A DNA stretch of 58,591 nt from Candidatus Aminicenantota bacterium. Its GTDB lineage: Bacteria > Acidobacteriota > Aminicenantia > JAMOAD01. The translations under genes and the position numbers were made by a program. Location of the stretch: NCBI GenBank assembly GCA_027031485.1, contig JALVQI010000242.1, positions 1 through 58,591 of the forward strand, in the 5' to 3' direction. The notes below the pieces were generated by a model. That model did no database searches. It saw nothing but the letters and a program-made list of their open reading frames with translations, and was not told the DNA's origin. Positions 1 to 9,569 of this stretch are shown here, piece by piece; position 1 is the stretch's first letter; each line of letters begins with the position of its first letter.

Positions 1-28
1 TGTGATAACATTGTATCTTGATATCCCA

Positions 29-98
29 TGGGACACCTCCTGTGTGGATTTTTTTGTAAATACTTGTATATTATACATCTTCACGCGGAGGTGTCCCA
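29..98. repeat. Inverted repeat with perfect 12-bp arms (TGGGACACCTCC ... GGAGGTGTCCCA), REP/MITE-like
   Basis: Arms read directly at 29-40 and 87-98; the right arm overlaps the 3' end of the ABC ATPase ORF. Confidence 0.75.
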
Positions 99-772
99 AT
101 CCTCTGTTTTTTTCCGGACACTACTGAATTTTGTAATCTCAAGATATAATCCGACAGAAAATCAACTATTTCTTTATTATGGGTGATCATTATTATTGTA
201 AATCCGTATGATTTTTTTATTTTTAAAATTAAATTCATTAGCTGCCCCTGCAAAGAAAGATCAAGTCCTCTTAGAATTTCGTCAAGTATAATTAATTCCG
301 GTCTTAATGTTAGGATTCTTGCAATGGCTATTCTCTGTCTTTGACCTCCGCTCATTTCACGGGGATATCTGTTAAGAAAGGAGGAGTTTAGGCCAACCTC
401 TTCAAGAAGTTTAACCAGGCTTTTATCAGTAAAAGAAATTTTATGGATGAGAAAGGGTTCTTTTAAAATCTCTTTTATCTTTTGTCTTGGATTTAAACTT
501 GATGAAGAATTTTGCAAAATTATTTGAACCTCTCTTCTAAATCTTTTTTTATTCTTTTTTAATAAATCCTCTAAAAGTGACTCTTTATAGTAAATCTCTC
601 CCGAGTCATATTTTTCTAAACCCAATATTATTTTCCCGAGGGTTGACTTACCAGAGCCTGAAGGTCCTACAATTGAGAAGATGGATCCTTTTTTAACGGA
701 AAAGGTAAGATTTTCAAAGACAACATTATCACCAAAACTTTTTTTTAAATTCCTAACTTTTATAATATTCAT
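71..772 (-). CDS. ABC transporter ATP-binding protein, oligopeptide/dipeptide (OppF/DppF-like)
   Basis: Walker A GPSGSGKST, signature MSGGQRQRIAIAR, Walker B LIILDE, and the SLNPRQ motif typical of Opp/Dpp ATPases. Confidence 0.85.
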   Translation of the reverse strand: MNIIKVRNLKKSFGDNVVFENLTFSVKKGSIFSIVGPSGSGKSTLGKIILGLEKYDSGEIYYKESLLEDLLKKNKKRFRREVQIILQNSSSSLNPRQKIKEILKEPFLIHKISFTDKSLVKLLEEVGLNSSFLNRYPREMSGGQRQRIAIARILTLRPELIILDEILRGLDLSLQGQLMNLILKIKKSYGFTIIMITHNKEIVDFLSDYILRLQNSVVSGKKQRIGTPPREDV

Positions 773-1902
773 TATTTTAAAAGTTCTTTGCTTTTAAATT
801 CCCTTTTGAGGGAAAATTCACTCATATTAATATAAAATTTGTCTTCTGTTATAAGAGAGGTGAGGAGTTTTCCGGTGGCGGGACCCAACATAAAACCGTG
901 CCCACTCATTCCACCGGCCACAAAATAACCTTCTATCTCAGTTTTGTCTATTACAGGATTTCCGTCAGGTGTCATTGTATATGAACCTGCCCATTGTCTT
1001 AAAACATGGACTTTCTCAATCGCAGGCACAAGTCTTGCAGCTCTCCTGCTCATTTCATAAAGAAATTCAAAGGTTTCTTTGGTTGATTTTCCCGGATGAT
1101 TGGGGATAGGAGTATAACAACCTATAATTTGTCCGTTAACCCTTTGATTAAAATAGCAACCATCCTTCCTGTAGTCTACAAGCATGGGGATTAAAGGCTT
1201 AAATTTGTTGATTTTCACTGTTATAAACGCCTCATGTCTTTCCGGAGCAAAGGGAAGATCTATGTCAGCTGTCAGGGAAAGCTCTTTAGCCCAGGGACCT
1301 GCCGCATTAACTACAATTTCACTGTTTAATTTTTCTCCTCCTTTTAGTTTTATTCCCTTTATTTTTCCGTTCCTTTCAATTAATCTTTCAACTTCTCTTT
1401 CGGATAAAATCTCTCCGCCATTTTTTATAATACTCTTAATATAACCTTTAAGAACTAAAAAAGGAAATGCCTGTCCATCTTCGGGAGAAAAGGCTCCGCC
1501 AAGAAGATTTTCAGTGTTTACATATGGAAATTCTTTTTTAATCTCTTCAGCTTCTAAAAAATAGACATTTATCCCATACTTTCTCTGAATTTCTATATTT
1601 TTAAGGAAGATTTCTTTTTGATCTTCTGAATGAGCTAATAATAAATATCCCCCCTGATAAAATTCTACTGAAAAACCGAACACCTTCTCCATCTCTTTAA
1701 AAAGATTTACGCTTTCCTTCGCAAGTTGAATTGTTCCCGGTGTTGAGAATTGTTGTCTAATCCCTCCGATACATCTTCCGGTTGAACCTGCGCCGGGATA
1801 GTTTTTTTCTACCACTAAAACTTTTTTTGTAAAAGAGAGGTAATAAGCAGTGGAAAGACCTAAAATACCACCACCAACAATAATAGCATCATAGTTTTTC
1901 AT
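772..1902 (-). CDS. FAD-dependent oxidoreductase (DAO family; sarcosine/glycine oxidase-like)
   Basis: N-terminal dinucleotide-binding GGGILGLSTAYYL; C-terminal GYFVAGGMSGHGFMLGPATGKLL typical of the DAO family. Confidence 0.85.
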   Translation of the reverse strand: MKNYDAIIVGGGILGLSTAYYLSFTKKVLVVEKNYPGAGSTGRCIGGIRQQFSTPGTIQLAKESVNLFKEMEKVFGFSVEFYQGGYLLLAHSEDQKEIFLKNIEIQRKYGINVYFLEAEEIKKEFPYVNTENLLGGAFSPEDGQAFPFLVLKGYIKSIIKNGGEILSEREVERLIERNGKIKGIKLKGGEKLNSEIVVNAAGPWAKELSLTADIDLPFAPERHEAFITVKINKFKPLIPMLVDYRKDGCYFNQRVNGQIIGCYTPIPNHPGKSTKETFEFLYEMSRRAARLVPAIEKVHVLRQWAGSYTMTPDGNPVIDKTEIEGYFVAGGMSGHGFMLGPATGKLLTSLITEDKFYINMSEFSLKREFKSKELLK

Positions 1903-1982
1903 TTTAACTCCTTAAAGGTAAAAATTTTAACTGAAAATTAGTTCCATTTCAATCTTTTTTCTAAAGAGAGAGATTTATGAAA

Positions 1983-3278
1983 TTATAAACTTAAAGGGTC
2001 CTTTTTTATTGTTTCTATTAGATTTGAAAAATCTCTGATTCTATTTAAAAGCTGGTATTTGTGAGGCGAGTGTTTTATTGAGAAAAATAGTCTGTAAAAT
2101 TTTTCCCAGTACTTAAGTTTTAAGTAAAGAAGAAAGTTATTTTCAAAATCCCTCATTTCCTGTAAAAGGGAGCTTTTAAAATCTTCGATATTTTCATTCA
2201 AACTTTTTTCAATTAGATTGTTTAATCTGTCCAATGAACTATAAAGTTCTTTTAAAAATTTTTTCTTATTGGAAAGTTCAGGGAATATCGACAGATTATC
2301 AAGCTCAGGCTCAACTTCTTTTAAAAGAAGTATAATAATCTTCTTCTGCATCTCTGTAAGAATGTTTTTTGATTTTTCAAATAAAATTTCTTTTTTCTTT
2401 TTGGAAAAAATATTTGCCAATATAATATTGTAAACTTTTGATATTGTTTCTTCTATGATTGAAAGAATTTCTTTGTTTCCCTTTATCCCCTTATAATTTT
2501 TAAATCTTTCGAGGTTTCCTCTAATATGAACAAGAATTAAGTAATCTAATGAAGGATTTTTTTCAACTGATATCTCTTGAATTATTCTTAATGTTTTAAA
2601 AGATTCTATTATATTTATACCAAGAACATATCTTATCTCAATATCATCTATTGAAAGAATTATATCTTTTATTTTTTTGTGAATAACTCTGTGGAGTTCA
2701 ATCTTAAAATTTCTTCTTACAAAAGGGTAGATGTATGGATTTTTTACAAGCTCTTGAAGATATATATCGCCTAAAATCATGAATTCTCTGTAGCTGAGGG
2801 ACCTGCTTCTTGAAAAGATATCCGATAACATTTCAATTTCTTCAAGTTTTATCATAAAATAATCTATCCACTGCTCCGGTTTCCATTTTTCTTTTTCCAG
2901 TTCACTTTCAAGAAGATATTCAAGAGATAATTTAAATTTTGATTCCACAAAATTTATGAAATTTTTCTCTTCGTTTCCGCCAAAAAGCTCATTATATATG
3001 GTTCGAATTTTTCTAAACACAGATGTTAGACTCCTCTCTTCTTCAATAAAATTCCATTTATCCTTTGTTTTCTTTGGATGATTTCCAAGATGGAAATAAT
3101 CTCTTACTCCTTTTAATAGATATTCCAATTTAAAAACCTTTTCTGTTTTATCTTCTTTTTTAAAAGTTTGAATATATTTGAAAATTACTTTTTCCTCTTT
3201 CTCAAACCTTTTTAAAGAAAATGTGTCTTTACCTCTAAGTGAAAAGAAATAAGAACCTATATCCTCTTTTTTTATCAT
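1983..3278 (-). CDS. Hypothetical protein, predicted largely helical
   Basis: Long ORF (431 aa) with no recognised motif. Confidence 0.6.
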   Translation of the reverse strand: MIKKEDIGSYFFSLRGKDTFSLKRFEKEEKVIFKYIQTFKKEDKTEKVFKLEYLLKGVRDYFHLGNHPKKTKDKWNFIEEERSLTSVFRKIRTIYNELFGGNEEKNFINFVESKFKLSLEYLLESELEKEKWKPEQWIDYFMIKLEEIEMLSDIFSRSRSLSYREFMILGDIYLQELVKNPYIYPFVRRNFKIELHRVIHKKIKDIILSIDDIEIRYVLGINIIESFKTLRIIQEISVEKNPSLDYLILVHIRGNLERFKNYKGIKGNKEILSIIEETISKVYNIILANIFSKKKKEILFEKSKNILTEMQKKIIILLLKEVEPELDNLSIFPELSNKKKFLKELYSSLDRLNNLIEKSLNENIEDFKSSLLQEMRDFENNFLLYLKLKYWEKFYRLFFSIKHSPHKYQLLNRIRDFSNLIETIKKDPLSL

Positions 3279-3355
3279 TTTTCCCTCATAACTACTATAA
3301 TACTTTAATATTCTTTGTTTTTTTTGTCAATTGTTTTAATAAAAAAACTCCGGTT

Positions 3356-4183
3356 TTAATGAAGTTTGGAAATATCCCTGTCTTTACTGAATCTTTCCTT
3401 TAATATTTTTTCAATCTTTTTTTTACTTAATGTTGTGGAAGAGAGCAAAACACTTAAAAGTTCATCGTAGTTTTTTGGCATTTTTTCTTTCTTAATACCT
3501 TCAACGACTAAAGTGATTTCACCCTTTAACTCTCTGTCTCTTAAGGAATCTCTGATCTCTTCGGCTCTTCCCCTTATGATTTCTTCATGCATTTTAGTAA
3601 GTTCTCTGCATACGGCTATTTCTCTGCCGGGAAAAAGATTTGAAAGAATTTTCATGCTTTTTTTTATCCTTTTGGGGGATTCGAAAAAAATGGTTGTTAG
3701 GGGAAGATTCAGATATCTGCTGAAGACTCTTTTTATTTTTTCTTCGCTATTCGGTAAAAAACCCAGAAAAGCAAATCCATTTTCTGAAGAAATTCCCGAT
3801 GCTATTAATCCTGTCAGAACTGAACTTGGCCCCGGCAGTGATATTATTTTTATTCTTTTTTTTATGGCTTCTTTAACAAGAGAAACTCCCGGGTCTGATA
3901 TTAACGGTGTCCCTGCGTCTGATAGCAATACTGCTTCTTTTTCGTTTAAGATTTTTTCCACGATAGGTTTTGTTTTACTTTTTTCTTTACCTTTGTAAAA
4001 ACTGATGAATTCCTTACCTTTCAGGGATATGTTTAATAAATTCAGGAGTTTTTTTGTATTTCTCGTATCTTCACAAATTATCATTTTTTTTTCTTTTAAA
4101 ATTTCAATGGCTCTTAAAGTTATGTCCTTTTTGTTTCCGATTGGTGTTGGTATTATGTATAATTTCGGATTCTCAACGGACAT
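3356..4183 (-). CDS. rsmI: 16S rRNA (cytidine(1402)-2'-O)-methyltransferase
   Basis: LYIIPTPIGNKKDITLRAIEIL, CEDTRNTKKLL, SDAGTPLISDPG, LPGPSSVLTGLIASG are RsmI signatures. Confidence 0.95.
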   Translation of the reverse strand: MSVENPKLYIIPTPIGNKKDITLRAIEILKEKKMIICEDTRNTKKLLNLLNISLKGKEFISFYKGKEKSKTKPIVEKILNEKEAVLLSDAGTPLISDPGVSLVKEAIKKRIKIISLPGPSSVLTGLIASGISSENGFAFLGFLPNSEEKIKRVFSRYLNLPLTTIFFESPKRIKKSMKILSNLFPGREIAVCRELTKMHEEIIRGRAEEIRDSLRDRELKGEITLVVEGIKKEKMPKNYDELLSVLLSSTTLSKKKIEKILKERFSKDRDISKLH

Positions 4184-4186
4184 TTA

Positions 4187-4693
4187 TCACCTGAGTTTTT
4201 TGGCAAAATCGATTAATTGATTATGGGATGAGAAAGCGAGTTCGGGCAGCTGTTCCGTATTAAAGAATTTTGCATCCACCGCATCATCTCCGGGCAAAAT
4301 TTCACCTTCATATTTATCTATAAGAAATCCAATTATCAGCACAGAATTGTATCTCATACCTTTTTGATTAATTGTTGCTAAAAATCTATACTCTTTTATC
4401 TGCAAAGCTGTCTCCTCTTTAATTTCTCTGATAAGGGCATCTTCTGCGCTTTCGTAAATATCAATAAAGCCTGCGGGTAATGCCCAATATCCTTTTTTAG
4501 GATTAATTCCTCGCTTTACAAGAAGAATTTCATTTTTTTTAATAATAACTCCTGCGACAACAGGAACCGGATTATCATAGATAACTCTATTACATGATTC
4601 GCAAAATCCTCTCCACTTTCCTTCGATAAATATCTTCCCTAAGGGTTTTCCGCAATAGGGACAAAATTTTGCATCTTTTTCAATAGAAGGCAT
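4187..4693 (-). CDS. NUDIX hydrolase with N-terminal zinc ribbon
   Basis: CPYCGKPL...CESC ribbon; Nudix box GFIDIYESAEDALIREIKEETAL. Confidence 0.9.
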   Translation of the reverse strand: MPSIEKDAKFCPYCGKPLGKIFIEGKWRGFCESCNRVIYDNPVPVVAGVIIKKNEILLVKRGINPKKGYWALPAGFIDIYESAEDALIREIKEETALQIKEYRFLATINQKGMRYNSVLIIGFLIDKYEGEILPGDDAVDAKFFNTEQLPELAFSSHNQLIDFAKKLR

Positions 4694-4741
4694 AATATAT
4701 TTTATATTAACCTTTATTTAAAATCAATTTATCCCTCTGCG

Positions 4742-5640
4742 TCAAAAATAATCTTGTCTCACAGCTATTTTACTCTTTGCCTTTAATCTTTTATTGATTA
4801 AATATAAAAGCTCAATGTTCATATAACACGAATGCTCCCATATCATAATTCCACCTAAATTTTATTCTCCTATATACTTAATTTTAAGTTTCAGGCTCTC
4901 TTTATTATCATATTAAATCAATATATCACCAGTGTATAAGAAGGGAGCTTTTGCTGTTTCATCCCAATACTCTTTTAGAAAAAAAATGGAATAAGATTTA
5001 AAATTTTATCATAACCAATACCGTCCTTATAAAGAGCCTTGGTGTGACTTTGATAGAGCCTGTGGCTTTAGACCATTTCACGTATAATTCATATTCCAAC
5101 AAATTAATGTAATCAGCAATTTTAAAAAGTTTTAAAGATTCAATCCAATTCAAATATTCAGAGAAGGCTCCTCCCGCCAAGGAAAGAGTGTGATTCTTTC
5201 CTGTTTTTTCACCGAGAGTGCCAAAACAACCTTTCATTTTGTTCATTATCAGCGTAAAATTCTCTCTATCGGGAGCTCTTAATTTAATACTTCCCCCTCA
5301 AATCACTGAGGATTCCCAATCAATATCAACTCCATTAAAATCATATTTTTCTTTCCGATTTAAAAACATTTTTGTAAATCTCTCCCTTAATTTCCTATAA
5401 AATCCAATATCAGAAAAGCCATCAACATCTCATCCTCCAATTGATAAAAATTTGAAATGGAGCATCCTGTTCCGGACTTCTCATAAAGAGCTCTGCACCG
5501 ATTATAATTTCCTCAAAGCCTGTATTCTGATCAGTTAGCAAATCACCTCTGATATTTTCAGCCTTCCACTAAATATTTATTAGATTAACCTGTTTCAATT
5601 CCCATTTTCTTATGTAAGAAACTAAATTATAAAGATGAAA
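4742..5640 (-). pseudogene. Degenerate glycoside hydrolase family 18 (chitinase-like) gene
   Basis: Conceptual minus-strand translation across frames gives VNLINI*WKAENI, KFLSIGG*DVDGFSDIGFYRKLRERF, YDFNGVDIDWES, ADYINLLEYELY, HTKALYKDGIGYDKILNLIPFF, LKEYWDETAKAPFLYTGDILI*YDNKESLKLKIKYIGE*NLGGIMIWEH; GH18 motifs are interrupted by TAG, TGA and TAA codons and frameshifts. Confidence 0.88.
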
Positions 5641-5671
5641 AGGGAGGACCTAATCAGTTTAAAAAACATTA

Positions 5672-6658
5672 TCAAAATTTTATAAAAGGATCTTCATGAA
5701 AATCCTCTAAAAAGACTCCCATTTTTCTGAATTTATTGTATCTTTCTTCTATAAGGACTTCCGGTTCTTTTTCAAGAAGCTCCTCTATCGTAGATAAAAG
5801 TTTTGTTTTAATCCTTTTAGCCATCTCCTCATGGTTGGTATGAGCACCCTCTCCCGGTTCTTCTATGATCCCATCAATAATTCTGAACTTTAAAAGATCG
5901 TAGGCGGTTAACTTTAATGACTCAGCGGCTTCCTCTGATTTTGTTGCATCTTTCCATAGAATTGCAGCACAACCTTCCGGAGATATAACAGAGTAAATAG
6001 TATTAGAGAGCATAAAAACTCTGTCCGCCACTCCGAGAGCAAGTGCTCCGCCTGAACCACCTTCTCCTGTTATTATTGAAACAATAGGAACTTTCAAACC
6101 GGACATTTTATAAAGATTATACGCAATTGCTTCTGCCTGTCCTCTCTCTTCAGCACCTATTCCCGGATAAGCCCCCGGTGTATCTATGAGGTTAATTATT
6201 GGTCTTCCGAATCTTTCAGCCTGCTCCATAAGTCTTAAGGCTTTTCTATAACCTTCGGGGTGTGCCATCCCGAAATGTCTTTTTAAATTATCCTTCGTAT
6301 TTCTACCTTTTTGATGACCTATGATTGTGACGGGAATATTGTTTAAAAACCCTATTCCCCCTATTATTGCCTTATCATCGGCGAATCTTCTGTCCCCATG
6401 AAGTTCGACGAAATTTCTGAGCATTAATTTTATGTAATCCATAGTGGTTGGCCTTTTTTGATGTCTTGCAAGTCTTACGATATCTATAGGTTTCATCTCC
6501 GTATTCAACCTTTCCAATTCATTAATTTTTGCATTCATCTCCTCAATCAAGGGTTTTATCTTCTTTGCTTCCTTTTTGTCGCCCTTTAAAATTCTTGCTT
6601 CTAATTTTTTAACCTTACCTTTTATTGATTTTATTTCTTTCTTTAATCTTTCATTCAT
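5672..6658 (-). CDS. accA: Acetyl-CoA carboxylase carboxyltransferase subunit alpha
   Basis: LHGDRRFADDKAIIGGIG, IGHQKGR, NFGMAHPEGYRKALRLM-like block, INLIDTPGAYPGIGAEERGQ, GEGGSGGALALGVAD. Confidence 0.97.
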   Translation of the reverse strand: MNERLKKEIKSIKGKVKKLEARILKGDKKEAKKIKPLIEEMNAKINELERLNTEMKPIDIVRLARHQKRPTTMDYIKLMLRNFVELHGDRRFADDKAIIGGIGFLNNIPVTIIGHQKGRNTKDNLKRHFGMAHPEGYRKALRLMEQAERFGRPIINLIDTPGAYPGIGAEERGQAEAIAYNLYKMSGLKVPIVSIITGEGGSGGALALGVADRVFMLSNTIYSVISPEGCAAILWKDATKSEEAAESLKLTAYDLLKFRIIDGIIEEPGEGAHTNHEEMAKRIKTKLLSTIEELLEKEPEVLIEERYNKFRKMGVFLEDFHEDPFIKF

Positions 6659-7460
6659 TTTCTTTCCTCTTTAAATTATTGTAAGCTCTATTATTATGAA
6701 TTTCCAGAATATTTGTAAGAACCGACTTTAACTCCTTTCTTTTGACAACCATATCAATCATTCCATGCTCAAGAAGAAATTCCGATTTCTGAAATCCTTT
6801 GGGAAGCTTTTGTCCGATGGTCTGCTGGATAACTCTTGGACCGGCAAACCCGATAAGAGCATCGGGTTCTGCTATTATTATATCTCCTAACATGGCAAAT
6901 GATGCAGTTACACCTCCGGTTGTTGGGTCAGCTAAAACCGTAAAAAGCGGCAATCCTCTTTCATTCAGTCTCTTTACGGCAGCGGATGTTTTTGCCATTT
7001 GCATTAAAGAATAAATCCCCTCCTGCATTCTTGCTCCTCCTGATGATATGATGATGATGGCCGGAAGATAATTGTCATGAGCATACTCAAGCATCCTTGT
7101 GATTTTTTCTCCCACAACCGAGCCCATTGAGGCCATAATAAAACGTGGATCCATTACTCCAAAGGTTGTTTCATAACCTCCGATTCTGCATTTGCCTGTT
7201 ACAACAGCTTCTTTTAAGCCTGTGCTTTTCATTGATTTTTCAAGTTTTTCCTTATACTTCGGGAAAGATAAAGGGTCAAGACTTTTCATTTCTTTATCAA
7301 ATTCACTAAAACTTCCTTTGTCACACAACATTTTTATTCTTGTGGGAGCATCAAGTCTGAAATGGTAGCCGCATTTTGAGCAAACATATGCGGAGTGCTT
7401 TAAAAAGGAGATAAAATGAGTTGTTTTACACCTTGGGCATTTAATAAACAGTTTTGACAT
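6651..7460 (-). CDS. accD: Acetyl-CoA carboxylase carboxyltransferase subunit beta
   Basis: N-terminal Zn finger CPRC...CSKC; SSGGARMQEGIYSLMQMAKTSAA; LADPTTGGVTASFAMLGD. Confidence 0.97.
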   Translation of the reverse strand: MSKLFIKCPRCKTTHFISFLKHSAYVCSKCGYHFRLDAPTRIKMLCDKGSFSEFDKEMKSLDPLSFPKYKEKLEKSMKSTGLKEAVVTGKCRIGGYETTFGVMDPRFIMASMGSVVGEKITRMLEYAHDNYLPAIIIISSGGARMQEGIYSLMQMAKTSAAVKRLNERGLPLFTVLADPTTGGVTASFAMLGDIIIAEPDALIGFAGPRVIQQTIGQKLPKGFQKSEFLLEHGMIDMVVKRKELKSVLTNILEIHNNRAYNNLKRKENE

Positions 7461-7469
7461 ATTTACTCC

Positions 7470-8816
7470 TTATTTATTAAAAAATTTATCAATAAAGTGT
7501 GTTGTATATTGTCCACTTAAAAAAGTGGAATTTTTGAATACCTCTTGATGAAAAGGAATGGTACTCTTTATTCCCTCCACTATAAATTCTCTCAGTGCTC
7601 TTTTCATCCTGTTTATGGCTTCTTTCCTGTTTTTCCCCCAGACAATTAGTTTAGCAACCATCGAATCATAATAAGGAGGAATCGTATAACCGGGATAAAC
7701 ACCTGAATCTATTCTCACTCCGGGGCCTCCCGGTACGATGAACTGTGTTATTTTACCGGGAGTGGGAGCGAAATTGTTTGATGGATCTTCTGCATTTATT
7801 CTGCACTCAATACAATGTCCGTATCTTTTTATATCTTCCTGTTTTATATCCAGAGGTTCTCCTTTGGCAATTCTAATCTGCTGTTTTATCAAATCTACTC
7901 CTGTTATCTCTTCGGTTATCGGATGTTCAACCTGAATTCTTGTATTCATTTCTATAAAATAGAATTCTTTTGTCTCAAGATTATAAAGAAACTCAACAGT
8001 GCCGGCAGAATCATAATTGGCCGCCTTTGCAGCCTTTACGGCAGCTTCTCCCATCTTTTGCCTTGTTTCTTCATCCAAGACAAAAGATGGAGCTTCTTCT
8101 ATAAGCTTCTGATGTCTTCTCTGGACAGAGCAATCTCTTTCAAAAAGGTGAACTACATTTCCGTGCTTATCTGCCAATATCTGGATTTCAATGTGCTTTG
8201 GATTGGCAATGTATTTTTCTATGTAAACACTTGAATCCCCGAATGCCTGTTGAGCTTCTGTCGCAGCAAAATTAAAAGCATTCTCAAGATCCTCTTCTCT
8301 GTAAACAATTCTCATTCCTCTTCCCCCGCCTCCAGCCGATGCTTTAATAATAATTGGGAATCCTATCTCCCTTGCTATTTCCATGGCTTCATCATAAGTT
8401 TTTATAACACCGTCAGAGCCAGGAACAACCGGAACACCAGCTTCTTTAACAATTTTCTTGGCTGTGGCTTTATCTCCCAATTTTCTTATTGCAAGTGGGT
8501 TTGGTCCGACAAATTTTATGTTTAAAGCTCTACAGGCTTCCGCAAAAGCAGGATTTTCCGCAAGAAAACCATAGCCCGGATGTATTGCATCAGCTGAGAG
8601 TGTTATTGCAGCTGAAAGTATATTCTGGTAATAAAGATAACTCTCTGTTGCGGGAGGAGGCCCAATACAAATTGCTTGGTCTGCTATTTTAACAGGAAGA
8701 GAATCTTTGTCAGCTTCAGAATAAACCACCACAGGGATAATTCCCAATTCTCTTGCAGCTCTTATTATTCTTACCGCAATTTCTCCTCTATTGGCAATTA
8801 AAAGTTTCGAAATCAT
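7470..8816 (-). CDS. accC: Acetyl-CoA carboxylase biotin carboxylase
   Basis: [79 protein letters not shown]. Confidence 0.97.
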   Translation of the reverse strand: MISKLLIANRGEIAVRIIRAARELGIIPVVVYSEADKDSLPVKIADQAICIGPPPATESYLYYQNILSAAITLSADAIHPGYGFLAENPAFAEACRALNIKFVGPNPLAIRKLGDKATAKKIVKEAGVPVVPGSDGVIKTYDEAMEIAREIGFPIIIKASAGGGGRGMRIVYREEDLENAFNFAATEAQQAFGDSSVYIEKYIANPKHIEIQILADKHGNVVHLFERDCSVQRRHQKLIEEAPSFVLDEETRQKMGEAAVKAAKAANYDSAGTVEFLYNLETKEFYFIEMNTRIQVEHPITEEITGVDLIKQQIRIAKGEPLDIKQEDIKRYGHCIECRINAEDPSNNFAPTPGKITQFIVPGGPGVRIDSGVYPGYTIPPYYDSMVAKLIVWGKNRKEAINRMKRALREFIVEGIKSTIPFHQEVFKNSTFLSGQYTTHFIDKFFNK

Positions 8817-8817
8817 C

Positions 8818-9306
8818 TTATTCTATTGGTTCTATTTTGAATAATACCTGCCCGTATTCAACAGGTTTTGCATTTTCCACACAAATTTCTTTCACTATAC
8901 CATCAACCTCGGTCTCTATTTCATTCATGTTTTTCATTGCTTCCACAATACAAAGAGTCTGTCCCACTTTAACCTTATCTCCTACTTCGACGAATGGATC
9001 AGCGTCAGGTGCGGGTGCTCTATAAAAAGTACCAACCATCGGGGATTTTACTTCATAATATTTATTCTCATCTTTTTCACTCTCATCTCCGGTCTCTTCT
9101 GATTCTTTTGCAACGGGTTCCTCTTTTTTCGGTATTGTAGCGCTTACAACAGGCTCTACAATACTCTCAACCGTTTGTATAACCTTGTTATTCCCCCCCA
9201 TCTTAATCTCTATTGAGGCTCTTCCCTCCTTCAGATTAATTTCACTTACACCATGCTCTTTCATTAGCTTAATTAATTCTTCAATGTCAATGTTTCTAAA
9301 TCTCAT
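8818..9306 (-). CDS. accB: Acetyl-CoA carboxylase biotin carboxyl carrier protein
   Basis: C-terminal biotinyl domain with [11 protein letters not shown] and [25 protein letters not shown]. Confidence 0.96.
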   Translation of the reverse strand: MRFRNIDIEELIKLMKEHGVSEINLKEGRASIEIKMGGNNKVIQTVESIVEPVVSATIPKKEEPVAKESEETGDESEKDENKYYEVKSPMVGTFYRAPAPDADPFVEVGDKVKVGQTLCIVEAMKNMNEIETEVDGIVKEICVENAKPVEYGQVLFKIEPIE

Positions 9307-9562
9307 TTTTATCCTCCATTTTCTCTTTTTCCCCCAATAAAATTTCTGTTAATCTTTCAAACTCTTCGGCTTCTTTTACACCCGACTCCATTGCTTCCTT
9401 ATAATAATCCCTGGCTTTTTTCATCTCTCCCACTCCTCTATACAGATGACCAAGTTCCAAAAGATAATCTCCCCTTCTTCTACCTTCTTTTATTTCTCTC
9501 TCCATGTACTCTATGGCACTCCAATAATCAAACTTTTCTATCATCTTTTTTACTCTTTTCAT
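9296..9562 (-). CDS. Small TPR-like protein
   Basis: [35 protein letters not shown] resembles a TPR; overlaps accB start. Confidence 0.6.
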   Translation of the reverse strand: MKRVKKMIEKFDYWSAIEYMEREIKEGRRRGDYLLELGHLYRGVGEMKKARDYYKEAMESGVKEAEEFERLTEILLGEKEKMEDKNEI

Positions 9563-9569
9563 ATCTCTC

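Noticed and set aside
3513-3998. 161-aa plus-strand ORF
   Set aside because: Antisense to rsmI, which has clear family motifs.
4998-5400. 82-aa minus and 60-aa plus ORFs as genes
   Set aside because: They are fragments of, or antisense to, the degraded GH18 gene.
5285-5475. TGA recoded as Trp (suggested by TGA at the Trp of SIGGW)
   Set aside because: TAG, TAA and frameshifts also interrupt the same gene, and TGA acts as the normal stop elsewhere, e.g. at 41233-41235 overlapping the next ATG.
7815-8525. Plus-strand ORFs of 139 and 91 aa
   Set aside because: Antisense to accC; no motifs.
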